This document shows, in pieces, positions 24,001 through 34,274 of a DNA stretch of 56,571 bases. How positions within the stretch are numbered: position 1 is the first letter of the stretch; the number at the start of each line of letters is the position of its first letter. Position numbers and translations under genes: made by a program. This DNA comes from Bimuria novae-zelandiae CBS 107.79 (Eukaryota; Ascomycota; Dothideomycetes; Pleosporales; Didymosphaeriaceae). The notes beneath the pieces are model-generated. The model saw nothing but the letters and a program-made list of their open reading frames with translations, was not told the DNA's origin and did no database searches. The stretch is taken from contig ML976817.1 in the NCBI GenBank assembly GCA_010015655.1, positions 1 to 56,571 on the forward strand, given 5' to 3'.

Positions 24001-26110
24001 TATAGTATAACTAGTAGGGCCTAGCATACACCCCCTTTAGGCAATCGCCGGAGTTAGAGCTTACACGCCCCACCCTGGCCAAGCTCCTATTTATGAGGAT
24101 AAGACACGGCAACTATGCCTAGTACTATAGGAAGTTTAAGCATAATAAAGAGACCCTCGCGTGCACCTGCGGAGCAGACCTAGCCCTAGACTATATTATA
24201 CACTGCCTATAGATAGTGCGACGCTTTAACTACTAGCTATAATACCTAATATATCCCCTAATAGATACTAGAGAAGGAATATAGTACCTTAAGGCGCTAA
24301 GCTTAGGAGAATACGCAACCCTTCTTGCACTTAGTATTAGTAATAGTATATATTAGTAAGTAACTAGCTAACTACGTTATAGGCGAGCGGACGTAAACTT
24401 TTACTTTAGGTAAAGTAGATACGCTACCTACTTTTAACTTACTAAGGTATTTACTATATAAGACTAAGCTTTCTCTTTTATATACCTATATGCGTGTATA
24501 TATCTCTCCTTACTTATAATAAGTCTTGGCATGCTTCTGTACAGGACTAGGGGTAGCTAGAAGGCTACCCTATTCCCCACTATTATTACACAAAGGCTAG
24601 ATTAAATAGCTAAGTCGCCCCTATTTAGAGAGGGATAGTAGCAAGAGAGGCCGCTCTTATAGTAGCGATAGCACTAGTATAAGTGGCCCTTACTAAGTGC
24701 AGGGCACGTCTATATACCCCCTGGGAGGTTACATAGGACGTAAAACCAATACTACTACTACTACTACTACTCTGTCCTTATCTAACGACGATCCGCGGCG
24801 CTTCTTCTTCCGTCGGTTATAAGGATTCACCTTAAGCTGGTTCCCCGTGGATGACCTCTAGTATTTAATTAAACTAGCCAGCGGCTAGGCTACGTACGCA
24901 GTCCCTTTAAGTATACCCTTAGACTATAACTCTAAATTAATTTCTCTAATAGTAAAGTGCTCGTGAGAAGCTGGATAAATAAAATAGGTGTAGTAGTAGT
25001 TATTATAGAGCTTAACGCGGCACTCCTACATGCGCGTAATCTAGCTCTAATTACTTATTACTAAGGCTATATCCTCTACTCTCTATCGAGCTCGCGACTC
25101 CTTTAGCAACTGCCTAGTACGCGGAGTAACTAATTCTCTGGCTCTGGTAGTTACTATAGGGCTTCCTTAGGGATCCGACGAGGGCTCTATAACTAACCTG
25201 TTACGCGGAAACGCCTTTGCAACCGCATCACAAACAACCTTTACCTCTACTTTAAAGTCTACCTTACCTGTTAGCGGTACAAGCTTGTACTTCTTTACGT
25301 GGTAGTCTACCCCAGCTAGTAGCCTTAGCTCTTTACTTATACTAAAATCCTCTAAGGTTACATGCTGCTAGCTAGCTCCTTTATAGTTAGCATAGTAGGT
25401 AACTGTGCGCGAGGTAACACGGTAAGTTCTCTTAATAATAAAGCTCTATATAAGTAGTCCTATAATTATTAAGCTAACTTTATCCTTAATATAACTTAGT
25501 AAGAAGAAAACGCGAGATTTAGCTTCCTCTACTACTAGCTAACTATTCGCCTTATCGCCGTTCACGCGCACTAAATAGGTTACAGAGATCTTATATTTAA
25601 GAACTAACTCTGGCGGAGAGGACTCTCTAGGTGGAGGAGCAGCTGGAGGAGCAGCTAGAGGAGTTAAATCGTCGGGGTTAAAGGGCGGAATAATAGGTGG
25701 AGATAACCGTACATACTTTAGCTCTGGCGGCGGCGGCTGCTGCTCCTCCCGAGCTGGGGCAGCAGGAACACTTTTTTTGGCAGGCGCGACTGCCTTTTTA
25801 GATGGCTTCGCTGCCTTCTTTGGGGCTGGTTTACCCTTAGCAGCAGCTGCTGGCGCCTGGTAAGCTCCATCCGCGTCCCACCACCGAACCGACTTACGCG
25901 CAGCTGTAGGCTTCTCAGCAAGCTTCTCGGCACCACTAGCAACCTCCCTATCCACTAGAGACTGACCCTGTACCCTGGCACGCGTAGAAAGGGCTGGCAG
26001 GCAACAGAGCGAGTCTTTTAAGCCTATTTTTCGCGCTAGGGTTGCTTTTAAGTGCGCTGCAGGCGTTTTTCGCGACTTTAAGGAGGTTCCTATTAGTCTA
26101 CAACGTTAGT
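18040..26110 (-). pseudogene. Unrecognised gene split by a LINE insertion
   Basis: One minus-strand frame runs from about 26110 to 24784, is interrupted by the LINE at 18699-24769, and resumes in the same frame at 18698 down to about 18040. The 14-bp target duplications (18685-18698 and 24770-24783) fall at corresponding codons, which proves the join. Two parts are open: an N-terminal Ala/Pro/Lys-rich region (25539-25955, with PKKAAKPSKKAVAPAKK) and a C-terminal region (18290-18712) with a basic/acidic helix KKLIREAKKRRVRDQ, a Pro-rich linker and FFEWLIAEQPEDD. Between them about eleven stops occur in the frame, nearly all TAG, consistent with RIP of CAG or TGG. No domain was recognised, and the true start codon was not found. 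Confidence 0.65.
18699..24769 (+). mobile_element. Tad1-like LINE retrotransposon, near full length, RIP-degraded
   Basis: Length is 6071 bp. It starts AACACCTTCACCAACTTC, a start shared with the partial copy at 55591, and ends in a (TAC)n tract at about 24749-24769. ORF1 remnants at about 19900-20250 contain Cys-rich knuckle-like residues. Endonuclease-like sequence lies near 20600-21250. The reverse transcriptase at about 22030-22600 shows RPIALLSCLGKGLERIL, GAFDALL, CGTPQGLPLLLVLYILYLAE and RYADNICLY (22560-22571 encode YADN). RNase H near 23470-23650 contains FLDGLEQ. Stops are frequent throughout. The 14-bp target duplications differ only by C-to-T changes in the right copy. Confidence 0.9.
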
Positions 26111-26654
26111 ACGACTCTAAAAAAACGCCTACAAGGTCTATCCCTGTGTATTTAAGAAGCTTCAACTTACTGTTGGTTATAGTAGGCTATTGTTGAGGTG
26201 TTACACGAAAAACCGCTCGATTTTGAGATTCCTCATACAAATTGGGGGGGGGGGGGAAATTAACCGAGGGCTCTCTCGCTTATCACCGATTTTCGTATAT
26301 AACAGATCACGCGCACGGACACGGTACACTTGCGTAATTCTTAGCAGAATTACAGTGTATATAATTCTCTCTCTCCCCTTTCTAACGCCCCCCCTCCCTC
26401 CCTCAGGCAGGGCCGTCAATCACTACTAATGAGCCCGGTGTAAGCAGGCGATAAGTCTGTTACTACGCAGCTCCCCCCTTCAGTCTGTTTACGTACTGAC
26501 AAATGTTTATTGGACTATTCCCACATCAATTTGTTACTATTCTATATTTTGAGCGGTATGGTGCACACTTGAGGACGCCGTCCTACGCAAAGGGCATGTG
26601 CGTGTGTCGAAAGCGATCGCGGTTATTTCAGCAGGCTTGAACATAAGCACAGCC
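26111..26654. other. Intergenic, no gene supported
   Basis: This is the transition from RIP-mutated to normal composition. It contains a run of G residues near 26244-26256 and a C/T-rich patch near 26370-26405. Short opposing open frames here overlap each other and show no recognisable motif. Confidence 0.4.
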
Positions 26655-26883
26655 TACGCCTCATCCACTGCGATACCAAGCCCGCCAAGACGGCAAATTC
26701 GTCGTCGGCGAATTTGTCTCTGCACGCACCGTCGGCGGACCGCTCAGGCTGAAAATGGGCACCGAGCAATGGTGTGACAGCCCGCAAGGCACACCCGCGG
26801 AATCTTTGCCCGATCTCGAAGCTCTTGATCGAGTTAGAAAGTGGTTAGTCAGGTACAACGAAGAGCAGAGCGGGAGTTGGTGA
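26655..26883 (+). pseudogene. Possible terminal exon fragment of an unknown gene
   Basis: After a potential acceptor (ATAAGCACAG, about 26654) a plus-strand frame gives PLRYQARQDGKFVVGEFVSA, then GTEQWCDSPQGTP and DLEALDRVRKWLVRYNEEQ, ending at TGA 26881-26883. The residue mix looks protein-like, but no family is recognised and no upstream exon was found. The frame is short, so a chance frame cannot be excluded. Confidence 0.25.
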
Positions 26884-27337
26884 AGCGGGCAACACATTGG
26901 GTATCGCCGCCTAAGCTGCAACGCGATGAGCATTCGATCATGAGTCGCTCCTGTTATGGGATGTTCGAGCTGTTGATGGTATGTCTGGTAGGTTTTAGGC
27001 TTTCCGGCTGGCGACGAATACGGGCAGCTTGTTTGAGTATGCTTTGGGGGGTTTGGAGTAGATACCGATGCGGTCGCAGATGCCAACGGCGGCGCCGAAT
27101 AGCAAGCGGGATCTTGTTGCAGAAGACATTGATTACGATCGAATGCTACGTGTTTCAAGCTGAGCAATATAACAGCGGAATAATCTTGTGTGAGAGGACT
27201 GCAGACGGGCGTCTTCACGCTAGCATCTAGTGTTTCGATTACTAGCGACGAATCTTCTGCACGGGACAGTAGTGAGGCTTTTTGTATTAGCATGCTGTAT
27301 TAGGCGTACGATTAGTGAAAGGGATCAATTAACGTCT
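26884..27337. other. Intergenic, nothing recognised
   Basis: Normal base composition. Short open frames on both strands overlap each other without motifs. No repeat or RNA gene was seen. Confidence 0.35.
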
Positions 27338-27339
27338 TA

Positions 27340-29247
27340 AGTCGGGTGGGGTAGTTTCCGACACCCCGCAAAATTTCGCCGCTGCCACCACTTGGGTTGC
27401 GAATATGCTCACAACTTTATCAAATAAATTTGTAAAGATATAAAAAAAATGGTATTTAAAGCATTTAATCACTTTCTTTATCTATGCTTAAATCATAATT
27501 AAGATATTATTGTGTTCGTCGTCGTTCTCGCGCTAAACGTCGAACTAATAGCTGCTCCGCTTCCTCTTTAGAGCTACTTTCCTCCTTTATAATAATAACC
27601 TTCTGCGATGCGTTTCTCACTTTGCGAATACGTTAAGAGGGTACCTAATTAGCCTGCGAGAGAACTTCTATAAGACTTGCGAAGCGTTTATTTAGATTAA
27701 TTATAACTTTATAGCGTTTTAGTAGATTTGCTTAATTAACCTGCTCGCGCAAGAAAGCAATCTTATAATTTTTTATAATAACCTTTATTAAGGTACGGTT
27801 AAATGCCTTAGCAGTAAGCTGAACACATCGTCGTGTAGTTGGTGAGAAGCTCTTTTCAGAAAATAGCTTTACAATATCGCTGCCACGTTTTAGCGTCCTG
27901 ATATCCTTGGTAGAAGAGGGTGGTGTTGACGGCCGTTCGCGCACCACCACCCAGCGAGAACCTAAGGGCTTTCTCACGTTCTTAGGGTACAGCCCTGTTG
28001 CTTTCCACCCAGATCGGACACACTGCTCTCGAAGGCCGATTTTACGCGCTTTTGTATAAAATTCGAGAAACTTGGCCTTCCCAAGCTTTGTTGCATCTGT
28101 CTCAGCCCCATACTCGCCGACGAAGCGCCGATACGCCACCTTTAGGCTGGAGAAACAACCAAGATCTAAAGGCTGGAGTATATGTGAAGTATAGGCAGGG
28201 ATAAAGAGCAAATGCACATTATTTATATAATATGTAGTTATAAATTCGTCCGAGGTATAACTGCTATAGCCGTTAATAATAAGTAATCGTGTCTTAGATA
28301 GATTATTAGGCTTAGTCTGGGGCAAGAACACCTTCTCCAGCTACTTAATAGTAATATTATTACTTATCCACCTATTTTGCGAGAAAGTAATATACTAGTA
28401 AGGATATTAAGTTAAAAACTCTTTTTTAAACCACTGCTCCTGGATGCTCTTAGCCTTAAAGATAACTAAAGGTTTAAGAACGACGCCAAGCGCAGAGATA
28501 CACTCTACTATAGAGGTCCACGTACGGGTATTTATTATCTTAACTAGTATAGCATTAGGGTTCTCTTGCGAGGAGCCTATAACAAGCCTATTAACTTCCT
28601 AGCCCTCTATAATACCGCCCTCGTCGGCGTTGTACCTGTGTCGGGGGGGAATCCAGGTCACGGTCTCGTATAGGTCGAATATTTGCCGGATATTTTCAGG
28701 AGTGGCCGCATTTATGCGTTCCTAGCTAGTCTAGCGGCCTAACTTTGACTTAATAGCTAGGCGGCGTTTTATAAATTAACTAGTCTACTCCCTCCCTAAG
28801 TTCTTATAGTTACTCTCTTACTTAAGAATAACTATTACAATAGCTTACACTTGCGCGTGGGTTAGCGCGTAACTAAGAGCTTCTTAATAGAGAATCTAGC
28901 GCTCTAGATGCTCTTCTTAGATAACTAAAAGCCACTATACACTATTATAGGCATATAGGTAGGATTAGGCACTATTAAAGCGGCCGCGAAGAGTGTTGCG
29001 TGGTACCCTATATTAAGTAGCAATAGTGGCTAAAGCGACCCTAGATTTGAGGTCTGCAAGTGCGTTCTAGACATCTCCTTCTATATATCTAGCTATTTAA
29101 AGTTAGAGAAAACAATGCAAAAGGAAAAATTGAAATTAATAAAGAATTAAGGTTGTAAGAATTATTTTCAGTCAGCGTGCATGGTGGGTGAGCGCGATTG
29201 CGGGGCTGTCGGAAACTACCCGGTGTCGGAAACTACCCCACCCGACT
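27340..29247 (-). mobile_element. pogo-like DNA transposon with partly open DDE transposase
   Basis: TIRs start AGTCGGGTGGGGTAGTTTCC at both ends, with TA at 27338-27339 and 29248-29249. The right end contains a second GTCGGAAACTACCC copy that the left end lacks. The element is 1908 bp. The C-terminal transposase part at 27732-28331 (minus) is open and reads TRLLIINGYSSYTSDEF, then FIPAYTSHILQPLDLGCFSS, the DDE_1 second and third acidic-residue regions; the usual IDGH is INGY here. The N-terminal part is broken by stops. It lies 0.2 kb downstream of the sugar transporter stop. Confidence 0.85.
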
Positions 29248-29456
29248 TATTGAGTATAACTGCCCGAGTACATATATTTGTTCCCGGCGAGTCTTCTTTC
29301 CAGGGTTGGAGCTACTGTATACTACGGCAACCGGCGGACCTTCGTCTCTTTGCTCTGAAAGGTAATACGCTTGGATCAATCTCGGTGCAACGACATCTTG
29401 AACAGGTGTTGAGAACAATACACGATAGCGAGAACACGACTACATGCTTCCAGTCG

Positions 29457-31426
29457 TCACGCCTTGATATCAGGTTTGGTGTCAATGTGGGTAACATTAA
29501 CGTCCTTGTTATCCTCGTCGTATTCGAGCTTCTCGCTATCCTTCACTTTGGGATCGTCAAAAACTATAGGTGAACAAGTCAGCAAACCATATAATATATC
29601 TATTACCCTCCGGCGAGCAGGAATTCTCTTACTATGTGCGATTTCCTCAAGAGTCGGGCCCTTCGTCTCTGGGTATAGGAAATAGATGATGCCGGTCTCG
29701 CAAACGAGCCACACCTGTTACAACTTAGTTTGATGACAGCCAACAGGGCTCTTCCATCCAACTTACAACGTAGACTAGGTAGTACTTCCATTGGAGAGCG
29801 TCCATTCCGATGGGATTTACGAATGAGTTGAAGGCAGTGCTGCCACGGGTGAAAAACTGTAGCAGTGCAACACCCTTGGCGCGGTGTACGTAGGGGAAAA
29901 TCTCCGTAACGTAGACGTAAGTCAGTGGCTGCATGATGCTGTACATGGCGTTGTAGAGAAAGATCATGGCAACAACAGCCGTCGCAGCAGAATTTGACGC
30001 ATGCTGAGCATAACCAGCACTGACACCGGTCCAGATCGAGAATACAATGGTCATACCGGTGAAACCCGCCAGGTATTGGGTACGGCGCGGCAAGTAGGGG
30101 GTCAAGAACGCACTGCCTGTAGCGCAGAGCCAGAACCAGCACTAGTTGGGAAGAAACTGATCAGCTCCAATACAATACATGATGAGCATGTGTCTTGGTT
30201 GTGAGGAGGCTTACAGAGAGCGACAAGTTGATGACATTTTGAGTCCTCTTGTCCGTGACACCAACAGTTGTCAGAACCTTGGCCAAATAGTACCTATACA
30301 AGTTAGGAATCAGTAGGGTAAAATTGCCGGCAGTGATTCTGTTCTGCTTCGTGGACGTTGCTGAAGAGGTTCGACTTACGACAGAAGCCCGTTACCGGAC
30401 CATTGAGTGAAGATGCCAACACACATGGCAATGGCTGATCTCTTTCTATTTCCGGGTGTTTGGAGAAGTTCAATCCATCGAGATTTTGAGCTTTCCATCT
30501 CCATCTTAAGCTGTGCAGAGATCTCGTCGAACTCGGCGCGCACAAAGGCAGAGTCGCGGTCTCCTTCGCCGTGGTACTTTACAAGGACGTCAAAGGCCTC
30601 GTCGCCGCGGTCCTTGGATAGCAGCCAACGAGGGCTTTCGGGCACCCACCAGATGAATATGACCTGGAGAAGTGATGGCGCGGCTTGCAGTATCGAAGGA
30701 ATACGCCAGCCCCAGTCATTAGGCATGTTATATGTCCCAAGGGTGACACCAGCTGCCGTGATGGCGCCGATAAACCAAGACGTGTTGAAAAGACCGATGA
30801 TGGTAGAGCGCTCGCGGGGATACGTGAGTTCGGCCAAGAGCTGCGAGGCGCCTGAGACGGCAAAAGGGATGCCAGTACCGAGGATTAAACGTGAGGCAAG
30901 AAACATGCCGACTGAAACAAGGATTAGCAGCGGTTCTGTCCTACAACAAAGGACGTAATGGAAAGGGGAAAGACTGACCGTTTTGGGAAGCAGACTGTAG
31001 AATGACGCCGATGATGAGGATGACGGAGCCAAAGGTGATGCTATGCTTGCGACCAAATCGGTCGTTGACGTACGGGACAATGGGTAGGGTGATCAGACCT
31101 CCGAGGTTGTACGAAGCGTTCATCACGCCGAGGAGCGCTCCCTTCGGGTGGTTGAAGTCTGGCGGGATCGGGGATTAGCTACAAGACAGGGTCGGAGCTG
31201 GCCACTCAAAGTTGGTCTCACATGTCTGCCACGTAGCAACGGCCTGCAAACCATTGAGAACAGACCCATCGTAACCCGTAGTCATCTCCACGCCGAGCGC
31301 GGCCGGAATGAGGCAGAGGTAGAGCATTCGAAGGTTGGGCTTCTTGTACCACGGTACAGTGTCATGATTGAGGAGGCGAATGACCTCGGACTCCTCCGCA
31401 AGCTGCTTGGCCTGGGCTCGAGACAT
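29457..31426 (-). CDS. MFS sugar transporter (hexose/lactose permease type)
   Basis: Plasma-membrane sugar:proton symporter of the fungal sugar-porter family, with 12 predicted membrane helices. Six exons give 542 codons in frame: 31222-31426, 30979-31158, 30380-30911, 30215-30293, 29767-30141, 29457-29714; all five introns are GT-AG. The start ATG is at 31424-31426. Family motifs are GYDGSVLNGLQA, a TWQTYF..PKG join across intron 1, DRFGRKHSITFG, PESPRWLLSKDRG, TYVYVTEIFPYVHRAKG and the C-terminal PETKGPTLEEIA. The usual GRR in loop 8-9 appears as PRRTQ. It is divergent from the Zn2Cys6 gene, with the HET element between them. The substrate is not readable; a glucose- or disaccharide-type sugar fits the neighbouring glycosidases. 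The gene looks intact. Confidence 0.9.
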
Positions 31427-31936
31427 GGTGCAGCAGTGAATGAAACCAGCAATTAGGACCGTCGATGGGTTGACAAGTGTGGTTCTGGACGAAGATATGC
31501 CGTGCACGCTCTTATATATATCAGAGCATGCGCCCGCTCCTCGGCTTCGTCCCAGGCCAGCTCTTCGCCTCATTGGGCGGGTGGAGCAGAAACGAGCCTG
31601 GTGTCTGGGGAAACCTGCAAGCCATTGATGTCCCCACGCCACTAGCAGTGTGGTTGGGAACTCTGGGGTAAGTGCAGATGTGGCCATGGGGTGATTTGGT
31701 GGGTCGGAAGCTTGGGGTCGGCCAAATAGAACCTCCGACCTGGGCCGAGGGCGACTCGAAACCCCCGGAAACCCCCGGAACCTCCGCCAGCACATCGGCG
31801 GCCCGTGCGCGGCGTATCGGGCGTATCGGGCGGATAGGCACTTGGCGCCGCGCACCACGCGAAGCCACGCACCACCCGTCGACGGCAACGCCCTCGTGAC
31901 CTCGGGGCCCCGCACGCGAATGGCCTGCTATAGTGG
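31427..31936. promoter_or_regulatory. GC-rich promoter region of the transporter
   Basis: A 510-bp upstream region, much more GC-rich than the window average. It contains short direct repeats GAAACCCCCG (about 31758-31785) and CGGGCGTAT (about 31818-31838), plus several CGG/CCG triplets suitable for Zn2Cys6 proteins. Before the HET element inserted, this stretch and the 36287-36466 stretch would have been one divergent promoter of about 0.7 kb shared with the regulator gene. A 246-codon frame crossing it is an artefact of GC-rich sequence. Confidence 0.5.
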
Positions 31937-32035
31937 TGACCGGTATTGGTTTCCGGTTCTAGCACTTCGGTTATTCTTAACGCATGGCCACTTCAACGTG
32001 CGCTTGCCAAAGTAGTCTTAGCGCTCCATGGCCCC
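31937..32035 (+). repeat. Left terminal inverted repeat of the HET element
   Basis: It pairs with 34175-34274 plus 36280-36286 on the opposite strand. Best-conserved core: GGCCACTTCAACGTGCGCTT at about 31986-32008. A further shared block, TAGTCTTAGC, lies inside it. Most differences are C-to-T or G-to-A on the left copy. Confidence 0.8.
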
Positions 32036-32335
32036 TTATGTGGCTAAGCAAGTGGCAGTAACGTTATCTATAAAATGTGCAATGTTACTGTACCTCCCCC
32101 TTCGTGGCGAAAAACACCTCTGTCCTAAAAGAAACGATAGAGGCTTTACATATTTAATAACGTTAATATACATTATTACTATTTCTCGTAAACAAATTTA
32201 ACCTTACTGCAGCCTGAAAATATCGCCCACATCTTTGCGTTCTAAAATGTCGCTAATAGCCTCACCATCCATTATTCCATGCACATAACTAATAACCTAG
32301 TTAGTGATTAAAATAGTACGCAGTGATGTGGCAGC

Positions 32336-34063
32336 TCACCATTCCCCCACCATTGTATAGTAGTCTTGACTTTGGTTATCGATACGCCTCAGTACGTAGG
32401 GCACCTCTCCGCCTAGCAATATGCAGATTAGGTCCCCTTTGGAAGCGGTTGGTGGCAGTAAGCAGAAACGACCCTTCCTAGTTATACAAAATCTTCGTCC
32501 GTTTAAGCAAAGTTGTCGATTCTCCATAGCTTGCAACAACTCTTGCTCCTCCTTCGCGTTTTTGGGTGGGATGTATTGTATTTCTGGTAGGAGTCGCTGT
32601 GCTGGGTTCCATCCAGCATTTTCCTTGAAATGGAGCCCTTCGATCTGTCGGTCGGTCAAAATTGTTCTCCAAAATGCATTCTCTCTATCAGTACGCGATT
32701 GATACGTTTTAAGTTGAGTATCCATTGCCATTTTCTTCCAGTGGGAAAGGATCGGTTCGGTTGCGCGGCCACCAAGAACGATGTCATCGGAAAAGGGGAA
32801 GATACGTCCGCATTGGCTGACCACGTCAAACGAACGGCCTCGGAGAATAAGCGTACGATGATCATCTTCAAACTGAATAGTAGATAATGGTCTTGACCGG
32901 TCTTGCCTAGCCGCAAAGAATACTCGCTGCGTCTCTCCTCGAACTGGGTTGGGCAAAAAGGATGAGATTGGTGTTATAGCTCTCGGACCAAAATCGGGAA
33001 CCCAAGATGGAAGGCATAGCTTATTAGGCTCATAGCACTCTCCAGTCATCCAGCGAAACCAGTCTAGACCTCTGTCTTCCAACAGACACGAGGAGAAGAA
33101 TGACACGTATATCTCCTTAGGTGATTTACTATAGTTGACCTGAACTCCGTGGTCACTAAGAAGACCTAAGAGGCCATAAATCTTGTCCCTAGGATTGGTT
33201 ACCGATCGGTATTTGAATGACCATAGCAAATTTGACAATTCGAATGACTGAGGCACGGAGGAGTTAGTTCGAATTGCCAGACGCAATCTCGCTAATGCCT
33301 CTGAAAAGCCAGAGACGAGCATGCCAAGGGTACGAAGCGCAGTTATTTGAAGTCTGCTGAGGTTCCTGTAATGCGACATATGTCCAACATCCATCCATGC
33401 TATAATGAAGACATGGAATGTGGACCAACGAATATGGCGAGAACCGCACACAACGAGGACATCCGGAGCCAGTGCCACTTCTTGGATTATCCACATCCTT
33501 TGCCACCAGGGACGGGAGAACAGGTGGACAAGGGACATCATTCGCCGAAGAAACCCGTAATTTTCAAGGTAGAATAGCCAGATGGACTCGGTGTCAAATT
33601 TAGCAACCTCAGTCAAGTATGGAATGAAATCAAGAGCCATCCCACTGTCAAACGTCTCTTCACCAAGCCAAGCAATCACCCGTTCTGCTCTGGTATATAT
33701 CTTTCTCATGAGAGGCACTTGAACGCTTTTCTCGTCTGCGCTGTTTTGGTCAATGCATATCGCATCAATCCAAATGATTCTTGTGCTTCGAGGTTGTCGC
33801 AGGCGACGCAACGCGTCTCGAAGGTTTGGTCGGATGTGAAAGGGTAAACCATCCAATGATATCCGGCATGCACTCTTCTCATCGCCCCACGTATATGATA
33901 GAGCTTCGTATGGCGGTGCCGAGTCTAACTGATAGTCCCGCAACCTGCAATGAATATCGGCGTATAGACTGTGTCCAGAAATGAGCTCTAGCAACCTGAA
34001 ACTATTAAATTGCAGAGGGTTGTATTCGAAACCACGTCGGCGCCGTTTTTGACTTGGCGACAT
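32336..34063 (-). CDS. HET-domain (heterokaryon incompatibility) protein
   Basis: Single-exon 575-residue protein with ATG at 34061-34063. The N-terminal HET domain (about residues 15-195) carries the family blocks: PPYEALSYTWGDEKSA, RPNLRDALRRLR, RIIWIDAICIDQNSADEKS, QVPLMRKIYTRAERVIAWLG and RPWWQRMWIIQEVALA. The C-terminal part ends with the usual GDLICILLGGEVPYVLRR and YYTMVGEW, slightly shorter than relatives, which often run on past VGE. HET proteins trigger cell death on non-self recognition between fungal strains, or have related immune-like roles; the partner is unknown here. It is fully open despite RIP-damaged neighbours and lies inside long inverted repeats, so it may be mobile cargo. 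The 5' flank is only about 110 bp before the right inverted repeat. Confidence 0.92.
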   Translation of the reverse strand: MSPSQKRRRRGFEYNPLQFNSFRLLELISGHSLYADIHCRLRDYQLDSAPPYEALSYTWGDEKSACRISLDGLPFHIRPNLRDALRRLRQPRSTRIIWIDAICIDQNSADEKSVQVPLMRKIYTRAERVIAWLGEETFDSGMALDFIPYLTEVAKFDTESIWLFYLENYGFLRRMMSLVHLFSRPWWQRMWIIQEVALAPDVLVVCGSRHIRWSTFHVFIIAWMDVGHMSHYRNLSRLQITALRTLGMLVSGFSEALARLRLAIRTNSSVPQSFELSNLLWSFKYRSVTNPRDKIYGLLGLLSDHGVQVNYSKSPKEIYVSFFSSCLLEDRGLDWFRWMTGECYEPNKLCLPSWVPDFGPRAITPISSFLPNPVRGETQRVFFAARQDRSRPLSTIQFEDDHRTLILRGRSFDVVSQCGRIFPFSDDIVLGGRATEPILSHWKKMAMDTQLKTYQSRTDRENAFWRTILTDRQIEGLHFKENAGWNPAQRLLPEIQYIPPKNAKEEQELLQAMENRQLCLNGRRFCITRKGRFCLLPPTASKGDLICILLGGEVPYVLRRIDNQSQDYYTMVGEW

Positions 34064-34174
34064 GTTTACGCGAGGAACTTATTCATGAATTCCCGAACCC
34101 GGACTGGAAGGGCCGCTGGTGAGGGTCGTGGTGGCATCCTACTAATTCTTCGTTAAAACACGTTGCATATTTCA

Positions 34175-34274
34175 TGGTGTGGGGCCCACAAAGAGCTAAG
34201 ACTAATGTAGTAAGCGCACGTTGAAGTGGCCGTGCGCTGAGAATAACCCGAAGTGCTGGAACCGGAAACCGATA
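34175..34274 (-). repeat. Right terminal inverted repeat of the HET element (interrupted)
   Basis: This is the reverse complement of the left repeat. Its outermost nine bases are separated from it by the Tc1-like insertion and resume at 36280-36286 as CCGGTCA. Confidence 0.8.

Noticed and set aside
1..26000. Starship giant element (tyrosine recombinase captain)
   Set aside because: HET gene, helicase and transposon-rich context prompted the check, but no DUF3435-type recombinase blocks were seen at any edge.
26661..27293. 210-codon minus-strand frame with a 129-codon plus frame opposite
   Set aside because: Low-complexity Ser/Pro/Thr composition, no motif, overlapping frames on both strands; neither looks like a real protein.
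30941..30978. 38-bp intron in the transporter
   Set aside because: Using the acceptor at 30941 breaks the frame; the acceptor at 30912 restores QNVGMFLASRLILG and frame continuity.
31175..31915. 246-codon minus frame over the transporter start
   Set aside because: Only its last part is the first exon of the transporter; the upstream extension is GC-rich promoter read as codons and reads through intron 1.
31937..34274. Exact outer target duplication of the HET element
   Set aside because: Flanks TATAGTGG and ATAGGATA share only ATAG with an offset; not convincing enough to call.
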